Assembly (NCBI RefSeq): GCF_015476235.1
Contig: NZ_CP064338.1
Location: 2,790,001-2,854,000 of the forward strand
DNA length: 64,000 bases
From: Caldimonas thermodepolymerans
GTDB lineage: Bacteria > Pseudomonadota > Gammaproteobacteria > Burkholderiales > Burkholderiaceae_C
Direction: 5' to 3'
Both the position numbers and the translations under genes were made by a program. The notes beneath the pieces were generated by a model. The model searched no databases and was not told where the DNA came from. It saw nothing but the letters and a program-made list of their open reading frames with translations. Positions within the stretch are counted from its first letter, which is position 1. Each line of letters starts with the position of its first letter. Of the stretch, positions 23,887 to 35,985 are shown one piece after another.

Positions 23887-24548
23887 AGCCGCACATGGTC
23901 GTCGCGCCCCCGCCCTGCGCCGCTGCCGGACGCTGCCGCGCCATCGCGATCGGCGCCTCCGCGGGCGGTGTGGAAGCGCTGGGCACGCTGCTGCCGCGCC
24001 TGCCGGCGGACTTCGCCCGGCCGGTCCTGGTGGTGCTGCACCTGCCGCCGCGCCACCCCAGCCCGCTGGCCTCGATGCTGGATGCGCGCTGCGCGGTGCC
24101 GGTGCGCGAGGCGCTGGACAAGGAACGGATCCGGCCCGGCACGGTGTACCTGGCCCCGCCCGACTACCACCTGCTGGTCGAGACCGACGGCACGTTGGCG
24201 CTGTCGGTCGACCCGCCGGTGCTCTATTCGCGCCCGGCGATCGACCCGCTGTTCGAATCGGCCAGCGCGGCCTACGGCGAGGCGCTGCTGGCCATCGTGC
24301 TGACCGGCGCCAGCGCCGACGGTGCCGCCGGGCTGGCGGCGGTGCGCCGCGCCGGCGGCACCGCCTGGGTGCAGCGGCCCGACAGCGCCGCCCACCCGAC
24401 GATGCCGCAGGCCGCGCTGCAGATGGCCGGCGCCGACGCCGTCTACACGCTGGAGGAGATGGGCAGGCAACTTGCCCTGCTCTCCGGCACGTCCCACCAC
24501 CCCCACCCGCCGACCGGCGAACCGCGAGATGAGCGCCATGGAACCTGA
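23883..24548 (+). CDS. CheB-type methylesterase domain protein without receiver
   Basis: The 221-residue protein consists only of the CheB methylesterase/glutamine deamidase domain. The nucleophile serine lies in IGASAGGVEAL, the histidine in LHLPPRHPSPL, and the aspartate in TGASADGAAGL. The receiver domain that controls chemotaxis CheB is absent, so regulation must come from a partner. Overlaps cheR (ATGA) and extends 20 bp into the next gene's reading frame start. The C-terminal HPHPPTGEPRDERHG tail is low-complexity. Confidence 0.9.
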   Translation: MKPHMVVAPPPCAAAGRCRAIAIGASAGGVEALGTLLPRLPADFARPVLVVLHLPPRHPSPLASMLDARCAVPVREALDKERIRPGTVYLAPPDYHLLVETDGTLALSVDPPVLYSRPAIDPLFESASAAYGEALLAIVLTGASADGAAGLAAVRRAGGTAWVQRPDSAAHPTMPQAALQMAGADAVYTLEEMGRQLALLSGTSHHPHPPTGEPRDERHGT

Positions 24549-25767
24549 CATCCATCTCCTGGTCGTTGACGACATCGAGCAGAACCTCGTCGCGATGGAG
24601 GCACTGCTGAACCGCCCCGGCGTGCGCGTGCTGCGCGCCCGCTCCGGCACCGAGGTGCTGGAGATGCTGCTGCAGCACGACGTGGCCGCCGCGCTGTTCG
24701 ACGTGCACATGCCCGGGATGGACGGCTTCGAGCTGGCCGAGCTGGTGCGCGGATCGCAGCGCACCCGGCACATCCCGATCATCTTCCTGACCGCGGCAGC
24801 GGCGGACCAGCAGCGCTCCTTCCGCGGCTACGACGCCGGCGTGGTGGACTTCCTGCACAAGCCGGTCGAGCCGCACGTGCTGGTCAGCAAGATCAACGTG
24901 TTCATCGAGATGCACCGGCAGCGTCGCCAGCTGGCGCAGCAGATGGAGGAGCTGCAACGGGCCCTGCAGCTCAACGAGATGTTCACCGCCGTGCTCAGCC
25001 ACGACCTGCGCACGCCGCTGTCGGTGGTCAAGCTCAGCGCCGAGCTGCTGCTGATGCAGGGCAAGGACGAGATCTCGCGCACCATCGGCCAGCGCCTCAA
25101 GTCGAGCAGCGCCCGCATGTCGCGCATGGTCGAGCAGCTGCTCGACGTCTCGCGGCTGCGCAGCGGCGGCCTGCGGCTGAGCTACACCCAGGCCGACCTG
25201 TCGGCCCTGTGCGAGCAGATCCTCGCCGAGCTGGACCTGGGTGGTGCCTCGGCCCGCGTGCAGGTGCAGGCCGAGGGCGACCTGTGCGGCCGCTTCGACG
25301 TCGACCGCACGCTGCAGGTGCTGGCCAACCTGGTCGGCAACGCGCTCGAGCATGGCGACGCGCACAGCCCGGTGCACGTGCGGCTCGACGGCACGCAGGC
25401 CGAGGTGCTGAAGGTCGCCGTGCACAACCAGGGGGTGATCCCGCCTTCGGTGATGACACGGCTGTTCGAGCCCTACCACCGCTGCGACGGCACCACGCCC
25501 GGCGGGCTGGGCCTCGGGCTGTACATCGTCGAACGCTTCATCACCGCGCACGGCGGCCAGGTGGTGGTGCACTCCAGCCCGGAGCACGGCACGGTGCTGG
25601 AAGTCACGCTGCCGCGCCACGGCGGGCACGCGGCCAGCGACGCCCCGCCGGCGCTGGCGATCGGCGAGCCGCCTGCGGCGGCCGAAGGGCCGGGCGCGTC
25701 CCCTGCCTGGCCTCCGTCGGAGGCCCGGCACGGAACGCGCACGACGACTCCTCCTCCCCCTGCCTGA
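24529..25767 (+). CDS. Response regulator-histidine kinase fusion
   Basis: The 412-residue protein has an N-terminal receiver (about 8-125; acidic pair DD near 14-15, phospho-acceptor in LFDVHMPG), a short coiled coil, HisKA with LSHDLRTPLS, and an ATPase domain with NLVGNALEHG and GGLGLGLYIVE. The tail after about 370 is Ala/Pro-rich and probably disordered. It would be phosphorylated on its receiver by the upstream hybrid kinase and in turn control its own kinase. Starts at 24529 or at the second ATG 24538; either overlaps the cheB gene. Confidence 0.9.
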   Translation: MSAMEPDIHLLVVDDIEQNLVAMEALLNRPGVRVLRARSGTEVLEMLLQHDVAAALFDVHMPGMDGFELAELVRGSQRTRHIPIIFLTAAAADQQRSFRGYDAGVVDFLHKPVEPHVLVSKINVFIEMHRQRRQLAQQMEELQRALQLNEMFTAVLSHDLRTPLSVVKLSAELLLMQGKDEISRTIGQRLKSSSARMSRMVEQLLDVSRLRSGGLRLSYTQADLSALCEQILAELDLGGASARVQVQAEGDLCGRFDVDRTLQVLANLVGNALEHGDAHSPVHVRLDGTQAEVLKVAVHNQGVIPPSVMTRLFEPYHRCDGTTPGGLGLGLYIVERFITAHGGQVVVHSSPEHGTVLEVTLPRHGGHAASDAPPALAIGEPPAAAEGPGASPAWPPSEARHGTRTTTPPPPA

Positions 25768-25794
25768 TCAGGCAGCCCTCGACGAGGAGCCGGT

Positions 25795-25812
25795 CGGACC
25801 GGTGCCGGTCCG
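25795..25812. terminator. Hairpin between convergent genes
   Basis: CGGACCGG-TG-CCGGTCCG is a perfect 8-bp stem between the convergent kinase and Crp/Fnr genes. A further perfect palindrome CTGCCTGATCAGGCAG spans the kinase stop at 25760-25775. Neither has a T-run, so terminator function is uncertain. Confidence 0.35.
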
Positions 25813-25817
25813 TTCGA

Positions 25818-26585
25818 TCAGTCGCCGGCGATCCGCCGCAGCGCGTCGAGCTGCAGCACGCGCACCGTGTAGCCGGCGACTTCGATGATCTGCTTCTCGC
25901 GCAGCTGGCGCAGCACGCGCGAGAAGGTCTCGGGCGTGACTGCCAGCTGCGAGGCGATGGCGCGCTTGCGCTCGCGCAGCACCACCACCGCCCCCTCGCG
26001 GCCGGGGCGCAGCTCGGCGTGCTGCAGCAGCCAGGTCGCGCAGCGCGCCTCGGCATCCTTCTGCATCAGGCCGAGCGTGCCCTCGGTCAGGTCGCGCACG
26101 CGCACGGCCAGCACCGTGATCAGCCCCTCGGCCAGCAGCGGGTGCTCAATGCACAGGGCGCGCACCGCCTCGAGCGGGAAGGACCACAGCAGCACGTCGC
26201 TCTGCGTGCACGCGTCTTCCAGGTAGCGGCCGTTCAGCCAGGCACTGGCCACGTCCAGCCACTGGCCCGGCTCCACGCGCCGCGTCTGCTGCGTCAGCCG
26301 CCCCTGCGACATCGTGCCCAGCGCCACCTGCCCCGACGCGACCAGCCACAGCGCATGTGCCGCGTCACCGCGGCTGAGCACCGGGCAGCCCGGCGGCAGC
26401 GTGTGCTCGACGGCCTCCCGCGCCAGCGCCAGCGCCGCCTCGCGCGGCACCCGGGCAGGCTGCAACGCCGCCTGCAGCATGGCGGTGCGCGCATCGAGCG
26501 GGATCGCGCGTCCGGGCGGGTGGTCGAGCTGCACCGGCAGGCGCGGCGGCTGGCGATCGATGAGGGAAGCAGACACGGTACTCAC
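25818..26585 (-). CDS. Crp/Fnr-family regulator, DNR-like
   Basis: The 255-residue protein has a cyclic-nucleotide-type beta-roll sensor domain (about 55-145), a dimerisation helix and a C-terminal winged helix at about 200-250. The recognition helix TPETFSRVL has E219, S222 and R223, the E-x2-S-R set that in FNR and DNR contacts TTGA half-sites. The clustered N-terminal cysteines of FNR are absent, so it is unlikely to bind an oxygen-labile Fe-S cluster; a DNR/NnrR-type NO response is plausible. GTG at 26585 is chosen because GAGGAG lies eight bases upstream. It is divergent from a hemerythrin gene that carries a matching site. Confidence 0.85.
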   Translation of the reverse strand: MSTVSASLIDRQPPRLPVQLDHPPGRAIPLDARTAMLQAALQPARVPREAALALAREAVEHTLPPGCPVLSRGDAAHALWLVASGQVALGTMSQGRLTQQTRRVEPGQWLDVASAWLNGRYLEDACTQSDVLLWSFPLEAVRALCIEHPLLAEGLITVLAVRVRDLTEGTLGLMQKDAEARCATWLLQHAELRPGREGAVVVLRERKRAIASQLAVTPETFSRVLRQLREKQIIEVAGYTVRVLQLDALRRIAGD

Positions 26586-26752
26586 GTTGAGGGCTCCTCG
26601 GCGTGATGCGGACTTTGGCGGCAAGCCCGCCGCGGGACGTTGCGCTGGCTCAAGAAAGCCTCACGGCCACCGGCCGGATTCCCGCCGACTTGCGCCAGGT
26701 CTGCCCCGCGGCCCCGGGGGCACCGGCCCCACCCTGCCGGCAGCAGGCCTGC

Positions 26753-26766
26753 TTGACCTGACTCAA
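26753..26766. promoter_or_regulatory. FNR/DNR-type binding site upstream of hemerythrin gene
   Basis: TTGA-N6-TCAA, embedded in the larger perfect palindrome GCTTGA-CCTGAC-TCAAGC (26751-26768), lies 52 bp before the hemerythrin start and 168 bp before the regulator's start. It matches the half-sites expected for the adjacent DNR-like protein. Confidence 0.65.
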
Positions 26767-26817
26767 GCAGGCGGACGGACCCGGCCGCACAATGGGCGCC
26801 TCCAGCGAGGACACCGC

Positions 26818-27381
26818 ATGCTGCCCGGCTTTTCCAGCCCCGCCGCGAGCTTCGACCAGCCGTTCGAGATGCTCGCCGCCTGCCACGATCGCGTGCGCCG
26901 CAGCCTGCGGCGGCTGACGCTTCTGGTACCGCACCTGCAGGCGCACGGCAACGATGCCCCGGCGCGCCAGGCGGCCGCCGACGTGCTGCGCTACTTCGAC
27001 CTGGCCGCCCCGCACCACCACGAGGACGAGGAGCGCCACGTGTTTCCGCCGCTGCTGGCGTGCGGCCCGGCCGCCGTGCAGGCGGCGGTGCGGCAGCTGC
27101 AGCAGGAGCATCGCGAGATGGCGCGGGCCTGGGCGGCCTTGCGCCCGGGCCTGCAGCGGCTCGCCGACGGCGAGGCCGACACGCTGGACGAGGCCGATGC
27201 CGGGCGCATCCAGCGCTTCGTCGCGCTCTACGAGGCCCACCTGCGCCTCGAGGACGAGCAGGTCTACCCGGTCGCGCGGCAACAGATCGACGCAGCCGCT
27301 CTGCCGGCCATCGGTGCCGAGATGGCACGACGCCGCGGCGCACCCGCGCCCGGCATGCAGGACCTGCCCGGCCGCCGCTAG
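26818..27381 (+). CDS. Hemerythrin-domain protein
   Basis: The 187-residue cytoplasmic four-helix protein has metal-ligand motifs HDRVRRSL near residue 23, DLAAPHHHEDEERHVFP near 60-76, QEHREM and EAHLRLEDEQVYP near 140-152, typical of the hemerythrin HHE domain binding a di-iron site. Such proteins in denitrifying or nitrosative-stress regulons bind O2 or NO or help repair iron centres (YtfE/DnrN-like in the broad sense). The FNR/DNR-type site upstream and the divergent regulator support that kind of role here. The stop overlaps the convergent kinase stop in a CTAG palindrome. Confidence 0.88.
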   Translation: MLPGFSSPAASFDQPFEMLAACHDRVRRSLRRLTLLVPHLQAHGNDAPARQAAADVLRYFDLAAPHHHEDEERHVFPPLLACGPAAVQAAVRQLQQEHREMARAWAALRPGLQRLADGEADTLDEADAGRIQRFVALYEAHLRLEDEQVYPVARQQIDAAALPAIGAEMARRRGAPAPGMQDLPGRR

Positions 27382-29636
27382 GCGTGGCGGCCGCGCGCGC
27401 GGCTGACCAGCTGCAGCACGCCGCGCAGCCGGTCCTGCTCGACCGGCTTGGTGAGGTAGTCGTCCATCCCCGCTTCCAGGCAGCGCACGCGGTCCAGCGG
27501 CATCGCGTGCGCGGTCAGCGCGACGATGGGGCAATGCCCGCCGCGCATGGCTTCCATCGCGCGGATGCGGTGCGTGAGCTCGATGCCGCTCATGCCGGGG
27601 ATCTGCAGGTCCATGAAGATGAGGTCGAAGCCCTCGGCCTCGCACAGCTGCAGCACCTCGGCGGCGCTGACGGCGCAGGTGACTCGGTGCCCCAGGCGCC
27701 GGATCAGGGTGGTCGCCACGAAGCGGTTGACCGCATGGTCGTCGACCAGCAGCACGTGCAGGCCGCTGCCCGCATCGGGCGCGGCGTCCGCTTCCAGCCC
27801 GGCCAACCCCCGGTAGGCGGTCGACTCGAAGCGCGAACGCGCCTTGTCGTGCGAAAGGTTGAGGTTCTGCGCGGCGGCGACGGCCCACTCGCGAGCGGCC
27901 TCCGGGTCGTCGTCCTCCCCGGGGTCCACGCGCAGCAGCGGCAGCGTCAGGTGGAAGCGGCTGCCCTTGCCGACCTCGCTTTCGGCCCACAGCTGCCCGC
28001 CCATGGCCTCGGCCAGCCGGCGCGAGATCGTCAGCCCCAGCCCGGTGCCGCCGAACTCGCGGGTGGTCGAGCTGTCGGCCTGGGTGAAGGATTCGAAGAT
28101 GCGCTCCAGCTTGTCGGGGGCGATGCCCACGCCGGTGTCGCTGACCGCCAGGTGCAGCACGGCCGAGCCGCCCTGCCCTTCGGGCCACACCGAGACGTCG
28201 ATGCGGCCCTGGCGCGTGAACTTGATCGCGTTGCCGACCAGGTTGACGATGATCTGCCGCAGCCGCAGCGGGTCGGCCACCAGCCGCGGCGGCACGTCGG
28301 GGGCGACCAGGCAGTTGAGCTGCAGGTGCTTCTCGCGCGCGCGCGGTTCCAGCGGCGCGATCGCTTCCTGCAGCAGCGTGCGCACGTCGAAGGCCAGGTG
28401 CTCGACGCTCATGCGGCCGGCCTCGATGCGCGACAGGTCCAGGATGTCGTTGATGATGTTCAGCAGGGCGACCGCCGAGGACTTCACCAGCGTCAGGTAG
28501 CGCCGCTGCGTGTCGGTCAGCGGGGTCTCCAGCGTCAGGTCCACCAGGCCCATGATGCCGTTCATCGGCGTGCGGATTTCGTGGCTCATGTTGGCCAGGA
28601 ACTCGCTCTTGGCGCGGCTGGCCTCCTCGGCCGCGGCCTTGGCCTCGCGCAGCTCGCTCTCGACGCGCTTCTGTTGCGTGATGTCGGTGATCACGCCGAG
28701 GATGCCGCCGATCTCGCCGTTGGCGCCGGTGAACGGCGTCTTGCTGTAGATGACGTCGCGCACCTCGCCGCTGGGCAGCGTCAGGCGCGTCTCGTAGGTC
28801 TGGATACCGCCGCTAGCATACAGCTGCTCGTCGTGGGCCTCCTCCTCGCGACCGCCGCTGTCCGGGCGCAGGTCGGCCGCGCTCAGCCCGAGGAAGTCCT
28901 CGCGACGCAGCTCGAACAGCGCCTCGCAGGCGCGGTTGCAGCCGATGTAACGCCCCAGGCGGTCCTTGAAGTACACCGGGCTGGGGATGATCTCGACCAG
29001 CTCCTCGATGAAGCGCAGCTGGTTGAGCACCTCCTCCTCAGCGCTGCGGCGGTCGGTCACGTCGGTGTAGGTGCCCACCATGCGCAGCGGCTGCTGCGCG
29101 GCATCGCGCTGCACCACGCGCCCGCGCGAATGCACCCAGCGCCAGTGGCCCTCCCGGTCGCGCACGCGGAACTCGGCTTCGTAGCCCGGCACGTCGCCGC
29201 GCAGGTGCGCCTGCAGGCGCTCGTGCACGTCGGCACGGTCGTCCGGGTGCATGCGCTCGCGCCAGGAGGACGGATCCAGCGTGATCTCGCGGGGCTGGTA
29301 GCCGAGCATCTCGTACAGCCGCGGGCTGACGTACAGGCTGTCGTCGACGAGGTTCCAGTCCCACAGCGCGTCGCTGACGCTGCGCAGCGCCAGCTCCAGG
29401 CGCTCGTCACGGCGGCGTCCGGACCGCAGCGCGGCTTCGGCGTGTTCGAGGCGCGCTTCGAGCCGGGCATGCGAGGCGCACAACGCCTCCACCCAGGCTC
29501 GCAACCGCTGCAGCTCCTGCGCACGCCGCACCGGCTCGGCCTCGGGCAGCGTGGCCCACCAGCGATCGAATTCAGCCGGGCCGTCCAGACCCAGGCCACC
29601 GCGCAGCAGGCTCAGCAGCGAGGGGCTCCAGCTCAT
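27378..29636 (-). CDS. PAS-domain hybrid sensor histidine kinase
   Basis: The 752-residue soluble-looking kinase has no clear membrane helix. An N-terminal coiled coil (about 30-70) is followed by a PAS_3 domain (about 75-195; [18 protein letters not shown]), a second PAS domain (about 205-325; [18 protein letters not shown]), HisKA with [12 protein letters not shown], an ATPase domain ([18 protein letters not shown]) and a C-terminal receiver with phospho-acceptor in [14 protein letters not shown] at 29636 is chosen as the first start giving the conserved body; the frame is open 111 bases further upstream. The partner output protein is not adjacent. Confidence 0.9.
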   Translation of the reverse strand: MSWSPSLLSLLRGGLGLDGPAEFDRWWATLPEAEPVRRAQELQRLRAWVEALCASHARLEARLEHAEAALRSGRRRDERLELALRSVSDALWDWNLVDDSLYVSPRLYEMLGYQPREITLDPSSWRERMHPDDRADVHERLQAHLRGDVPGYEAEFRVRDREGHWRWVHSRGRVVQRDAAQQPLRMVGTYTDVTDRRSAEEEVLNQLRFIEELVEIIPSPVYFKDRLGRYIGCNRACEALFELRREDFLGLSAADLRPDSGGREEEAHDEQLYASGGIQTYETRLTLPSGEVRDVIYSKTPFTGANGEIGGILGVITDITQQKRVESELREAKAAAEEASRAKSEFLANMSHEIRTPMNGIMGLVDLTLETPLTDTQRRYLTLVKSSAVALLNIINDILDLSRIEAGRMSVEHLAFDVRTLLQEAIAPLEPRAREKHLQLNCLVAPDVPPRLVADPLRLRQIIVNLVGNAIKFTRQGRIDVSVWPEGQGGSAVLHLAVSDTGVGIAPDKLERIFESFTQADSSTTREFGGTGLGLTISRRLAEAMGGQLWAESEVGKGSRFHLTLPLLRVDPGEDDDPEAAREWAVAAAQNLNLSHDKARSRFESTAYRGLAGLEADAAPDAGSGLHVLLVDDHAVNRFVATTLIRRLGHRVTCAVSAAEVLQLCEAEGFDLIFMDLQIPGMSGIELTHRIRAMEAMRGGHCPIVALTAHAMPLDRVRCLEAGMDDYLTKPVEQDRLRGVLQLVSRARGRHA

Positions 29637-29743
29637 CGGGTCGTGCCCACGGAGCAAGGAATCGTCCGATACGGGAAGTGCATGACTCCGGCATTGTGCC
29701 TCGCGCCCCTTGCCGCAGCCCAGGCTGCAAGCGTAAGAGGGTG

Positions 29744-31042
29744 TCAACCGCAGGAAGCCGGCGGCGCGCCCACCAGCAGGGCGCGGAAATCGTTCACGTT
29801 CGTGTACGTCGGACCGGTGACGACCAAGTCACCGAGCGCCGCGAAGAAGCCGTAGCTGTCGTTGCGGTCGAGGCAGGCACGCGCGTCCAGCCCCAGCGCG
29901 GCAGCGCGCTGCAGCGTGTCGGGCGCGACGATGGCGCCGGCGTTGTCTTCGGAGCCGTCGATGCCGTCGGTATCCGCGGCCAGCACGTGGACATCCGCCT
30001 CGCCCTGCAGGGCCAGCGCCGCGCCGAGCAGGAACTCGGTGGCGCGTCCGCCGCGGCCGCCCCGGCCCTGCACCGTGACCGTGGTCTCGCCTCCGGACAG
30101 CAGCACGCAGGGCGCGGCAAACGGCTGCCCGTGGCGGGCCACGTGGCGCGCCAGCGCCGCGTGCACCTGCCCGACCACGCGCGACTCGCCCTCGATCTGG
30201 TCGCTGAGGACGTAGGCGGCCAGCCCCGCGTCACGCGCCGCCTGCGCGGCGGCCTCGAGCGACTGGCGCGGCGTCGCGACCAGGTGCACCTCGTGCCCGG
30301 CAAAGCGCGGGTCGCCCGGCTTGGGCGTCTCCAGCCGGCCGTCGGCCAGCGCCGCTCGCACCTCGGGCGGCACCTCGATGCGGTAGCGCTCCAGGATGCG
30401 CAGCGCGTCCGCGCAGGTGGTGGGGTCCGGCACCGTGGGGCCGCTGGCGATCACCGCCGGGTCGTCGCCCGGCACGTCCGAGATCAGCAGCGTGACCACG
30501 CGCGCCGGCGCGCAGCGCGCCGCAAGCCGCCCGCCCTTGATCGCCGAGAGGTGCTTGCGCACGCAGTTCATCTCGCCGATGGTCGCCCCGCTGCGCAGCA
30601 GCGCCTGGTTGACGCGCTGCTTGTCGGCCAGGCTCACGCCCGGCGCCGGCAGCGACAGCAGCGCCGAGCCGCCGCCCGAGATCAGGCACAGCACCAGGTC
30701 GTCGGCGGTGAGCCCCTGCGCCAGCGCGGCGATGCGCTCCGCGGCGCGGCGGCCGGCGTCGTCCGGCACCGGGTGCGCGGCCTCGACCACCTCGATGCGC
30801 TGCAGGCGCGCCTGCGGCGGCACGTGGCCGTAGCGCGTCACGACCAGCCCCGACAGCGGCGCCCCGGCTGGCCAGGCGGCTTCGACGGCCGCCGCCATCG
30901 CCGCGCCGGCCTTGCCCGCTCCCAGCACCAGCGTGCGGCCGCGCGGCGGGGGCGGCAGGTACGGGGCCAGGCAATGCGCCGGCGACGCGCGCCGCACCGC
31001 GGCGTGGAAAAGGTCGAGCAGAATGTTGCGCGAAGCTTGCAT
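29744..31042 (-). CDS. ttuD: Glycerate 2-kinase (TtuD/GckA, MOFRL family)
   Basis: The 432-residue protein was once named hydroxypyruvate reductase; members phosphorylate D-glycerate to 2-phosphoglycerate. Motifs include LGAGKAGAAMA near the N-terminus, CLISGGGSALL, RKHLSAIKGGRLA, LLISDVPGDDPAVIASGPT, LSGGETTVTV and the C-terminal MOFRL segment with AADTDGIDG. It would feed tartrate, glyoxylate or photorespiratory-type carbon into glycolysis. Divergent from the SulP transporter gene, with a 154-bp gap. Ends shortly before the PAS kinase start but is a separate transcription unit in the same direction. Confidence 0.93.
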   Translation of the reverse strand: MQASRNILLDLFHAAVRRASPAHCLAPYLPPPPRGRTLVLGAGKAGAAMAAAVEAAWPAGAPLSGLVVTRYGHVPPQARLQRIEVVEAAHPVPDDAGRRAAERIAALAQGLTADDLVLCLISGGGSALLSLPAPGVSLADKQRVNQALLRSGATIGEMNCVRKHLSAIKGGRLAARCAPARVVTLLISDVPGDDPAVIASGPTVPDPTTCADALRILERYRIEVPPEVRAALADGRLETPKPGDPRFAGHEVHLVATPRQSLEAAAQAARDAGLAAYVLSDQIEGESRVVGQVHAALARHVARHGQPFAAPCVLLSGGETTVTVQGRGGRGGRATEFLLGAALALQGEADVHVLAADTDGIDGSEDNAGAIVAPDTLQRAAALGLDARACLDRNDSYGFFAALGDLVVTGPTYTNVNDFRALLVGAPPASCG

Positions 31043-31196
31043 GAAAGGCTCGGAGAAGGAAACTGCGCTAGCCTATCGCGGCCTGCCTGACCTCGCCAGC
31101 TTCGGCCGCCGACCTCACGCCCGACAGGCATCCTGCGCGTCCCGGCCCGTCTGCCGGGCGCGGCAGATCCGCACTGCAGTAGAGAAGAACGAACCG

Positions 31197-32972
31197 ATGA
31201 GCATCAAGTTCCCGGGGCTGCCCGGCCTGGAGCTGGCCCCGTTCCGTCCGCGTCTGCTGTCCGCCATCCAGGGGTACGACCGCCAGCGCTTCGCCTCCGA
31301 CCTCTCGGCCGGCCTGACGGTGGGCATCGTCGCGCTGCCGCTGGCGATGGCCTTCGCGATCGCCTCCGGGGTCAAGCCCGAGCAGGGCCTGTTCACCGCG
31401 ATCATCGCCGGCTTCCTGATCGCGGCGCTGGGTGGCTCGAGCGTGCAGATCGGCGGGCCGGCCGGCGCGTTCATCGTGATCGTCTACGGCATCGTGCAGC
31501 GCTACGGCCTGGGCAACCTGTTGATCGCCACCGTGCTGGCCGGCGGGCTGCTGTTCCTGATGGGGCTGTTCAAGCTCGGGGTGCTGGTGCGCTACATCCC
31601 GGTGTCGATCGTGATCGGCTTCACCAACGGCATCGCGGTGCTGATCGCCTTGTCGCAGGTCAAGGACCTGCTGGGCCTGCAGATCGAGAACCTGCCGGCA
31701 GACTTCTTCACCCAGATCGCGGTGCTGGCGCGGCACCTGGACACGCTGAACCCGTACGCGGTGGCCACCGGCCTGGCCTGCCTGGCCATCGTCGTGGTCT
31801 GGCCCAAGCTGTACGCGCTGCCGCTGCCCTCGGGGCTGGCCTCGCGCAGCGAACGCTGGTTGCGCACGCTGGCGCGGCTGCCCGGCACGGTGATCGCGCT
31901 CGGCCTGGCCACCGCGGCGACCGCGCTGTTCGGCCTGCCGGTGGAGACCATCGGCTCGCGCTTCGGCGGCATCCCGCAGGCCCTGCCCAGCCTGCAGTTC
32001 CCCGACTTCAGCTGGGAAGGTGCCAAGCAGCTGTTCATCCCGACCATCACGATCGCGATGCTGGGGGCGATCGAGTCGCTGTTGTGCGCGCGCGTGGCCG
32101 ACAACATGACCGACCTGCCGCGCCACGACCCCAACCAGGAGCTGATGGCGCAGGGCGTGGCCAACATCGTGACGCCCTTCTTCGGCGGCATCCCCGCCAC
32201 CGGCACGATCGCGCGCACCGTCACCAACGTGCGCTCGGGCGCGGCCACGCCGGTGGCCGGCATCGTGCACGCGCTGACGCTGCTGCTGATCGTGCTGGTG
32301 GCCGCGCCGCTGGCCTCCAGCGTCCCGCTCGCGGCGCTGGCCGGCATCCTGCTGTTCGTCGCCTGGAACATGGGCGAGTGGCGCGAGTTCGCGCGCCTGA
32401 AGCACTTCAACATGCCCTACCGCGTGCTGCTGGTCGGCACCTTCGTGCTGACCGTGGTGTTCGACCTCACCGTCGCGGTGGAGGCGGGCCTGGTGCTGGC
32501 CTGCGTGTTCTTCATCTACCGCATGAGCGTGCTGTTCCGCATCGCCGAGCTGCCGCTGCCGGCGGCCGGGCGCGACGTGCAGGCGCTGGCGCTGTACGGC
32601 TCGCTGTTCTTCGGCGCGGTCGGCAAGATCGAGGACGTGGCGCGCCAGCTGCGCCCCGAGACGCGCGCGCTGATCCTCGAGATGCACCAGCTGATCTCGG
32701 TGGACACCACCGGCCTGGACGCGCTGGAGCAGCTGCACCGCGACCTGGCCCGCAAGGGCGTGCGCCTGATCCTGTGCGAGCTCAACGAGCAGCCGCTCGG
32801 CCTGATCCGGCGCTCGGGCTTCATCGAGCGCATCGGCGCGCAGCACATCGTCGACACGCTGGGCGAGGCCATCACGCTGGCGCACCAGTCCCCGGCAGCT
32901 GCCGCGCAGGCGCCGTCCCCGGCCGGCGCGCCGCAGGCCGACGCCCTCAAGCCCGACAGCGCGGCCGCCTGA
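31197..32972 (+). CDS. SulP-family anion transporter with STAS domain
   Basis: The 591-residue inner-membrane protein has about 11-12 hydrophobic helices in residues 30-450 with SulP motifs (GLTVGIVALPLAMAFAIASG shortened, GSSVQIGGPAGAF, GGIPATGTIARTVTN) and a cytoplasmic STAS domain at about 460-565 (LEMHQLISVDTTGLDALEQL). SulP proteins carry sulfate, bicarbonate or dicarboxylates; the substrate is not readable here. The last 25 residues are Ala/Pro-rich. ATG at 31197 was chosen over upstream in-frame codons because the conserved family N-terminus begins there. Confidence 0.92.
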   Translation: MSIKFPGLPGLELAPFRPRLLSAIQGYDRQRFASDLSAGLTVGIVALPLAMAFAIASGVKPEQGLFTAIIAGFLIAALGGSSVQIGGPAGAFIVIVYGIVQRYGLGNLLIATVLAGGLLFLMGLFKLGVLVRYIPVSIVIGFTNGIAVLIALSQVKDLLGLQIENLPADFFTQIAVLARHLDTLNPYAVATGLACLAIVVVWPKLYALPLPSGLASRSERWLRTLARLPGTVIALGLATAATALFGLPVETIGSRFGGIPQALPSLQFPDFSWEGAKQLFIPTITIAMLGAIESLLCARVADNMTDLPRHDPNQELMAQGVANIVTPFFGGIPATGTIARTVTNVRSGAATPVAGIVHALTLLLIVLVAAPLASSVPLAALAGILLFVAWNMGEWREFARLKHFNMPYRVLLVGTFVLTVVFDLTVAVEAGLVLACVFFIYRMSVLFRIAELPLPAAGRDVQALALYGSLFFGAVGKIEDVARQLRPETRALILEMHQLISVDTTGLDALEQLHRDLARKGVRLILCELNEQPLGLIRRSGFIERIGAQHIVDTLGEAITLAHQSPAAAAQAPSPAGAPQADALKPDSAAA

Positions 32973-33090
32973 GGCCGCCACGGCGCCCCGCCCGGCCTGC
33001 CCGCCAGGGGGGGCGCGGGGCGACGGCGCCGGGCCCCGGTAAAATCCTCGAGTTCACCTAGCGACGGCCACCGGCCGGGTCCTGAAAGCC

Positions 33091-33300
33091 ATGCCTCTGT
33101 TCTGGAAACCCTACAAGTCCGAAGTCACGCAGTTCCTGGAGGAACTGAAGGCCAAGAACCCGAAACTGGAAGAGGAGCAGCGCAAAGGCCGCGCCCTGCT
33201 GTGGGACCGCGAACTCGACCGCGAGGCGCTGGAGGCCTACCAGGCCGCGCGCGTGCCGCAGCCGCCCTACGTCTACCTGACCAAGGGCTCGTCGCGTTGA
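33091..33300 (+). CDS. DUF3460 family protein
   Basis: The 69-residue basic and acidic protein has the pattern FWKPYKSEVTQFLEELK near the N-terminus and PPYVYLT near the end. This small family of unknown function is frequent in Betaproteobacteria just before scpA and the pantothenate genes, as here. A TAAAAT box lies about 45 bp upstream. Confidence 0.88.
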   Translation: MPLFWKPYKSEVTQFLEELKAKNPKLEEEQRKGRALLWDRELDREALEAYQAARVPQPPYVYLTKGSSR

Positions 33301-33316
33301 GCCCCGTCCAGCAGCC

Positions 33317-35972
<2,656 letters not shown>

Positions 35973-35985
35973 GCGCGCCGGCGCC

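Noticed and set aside
23883-24548. Truncated CheB pseudogene
   Set aside because: The missing receiver could suggest truncation, but the ATGA overlap with cheR and an intact methylesterase triad show a designed stand-alone domain.
27060-29855. 931-codon plus-strand open frame opposite the PAS hybrid kinase
   Set aside because: Shadow frame of a GC-rich gene; the minus strand has a complete kinase with all catalytic motifs.
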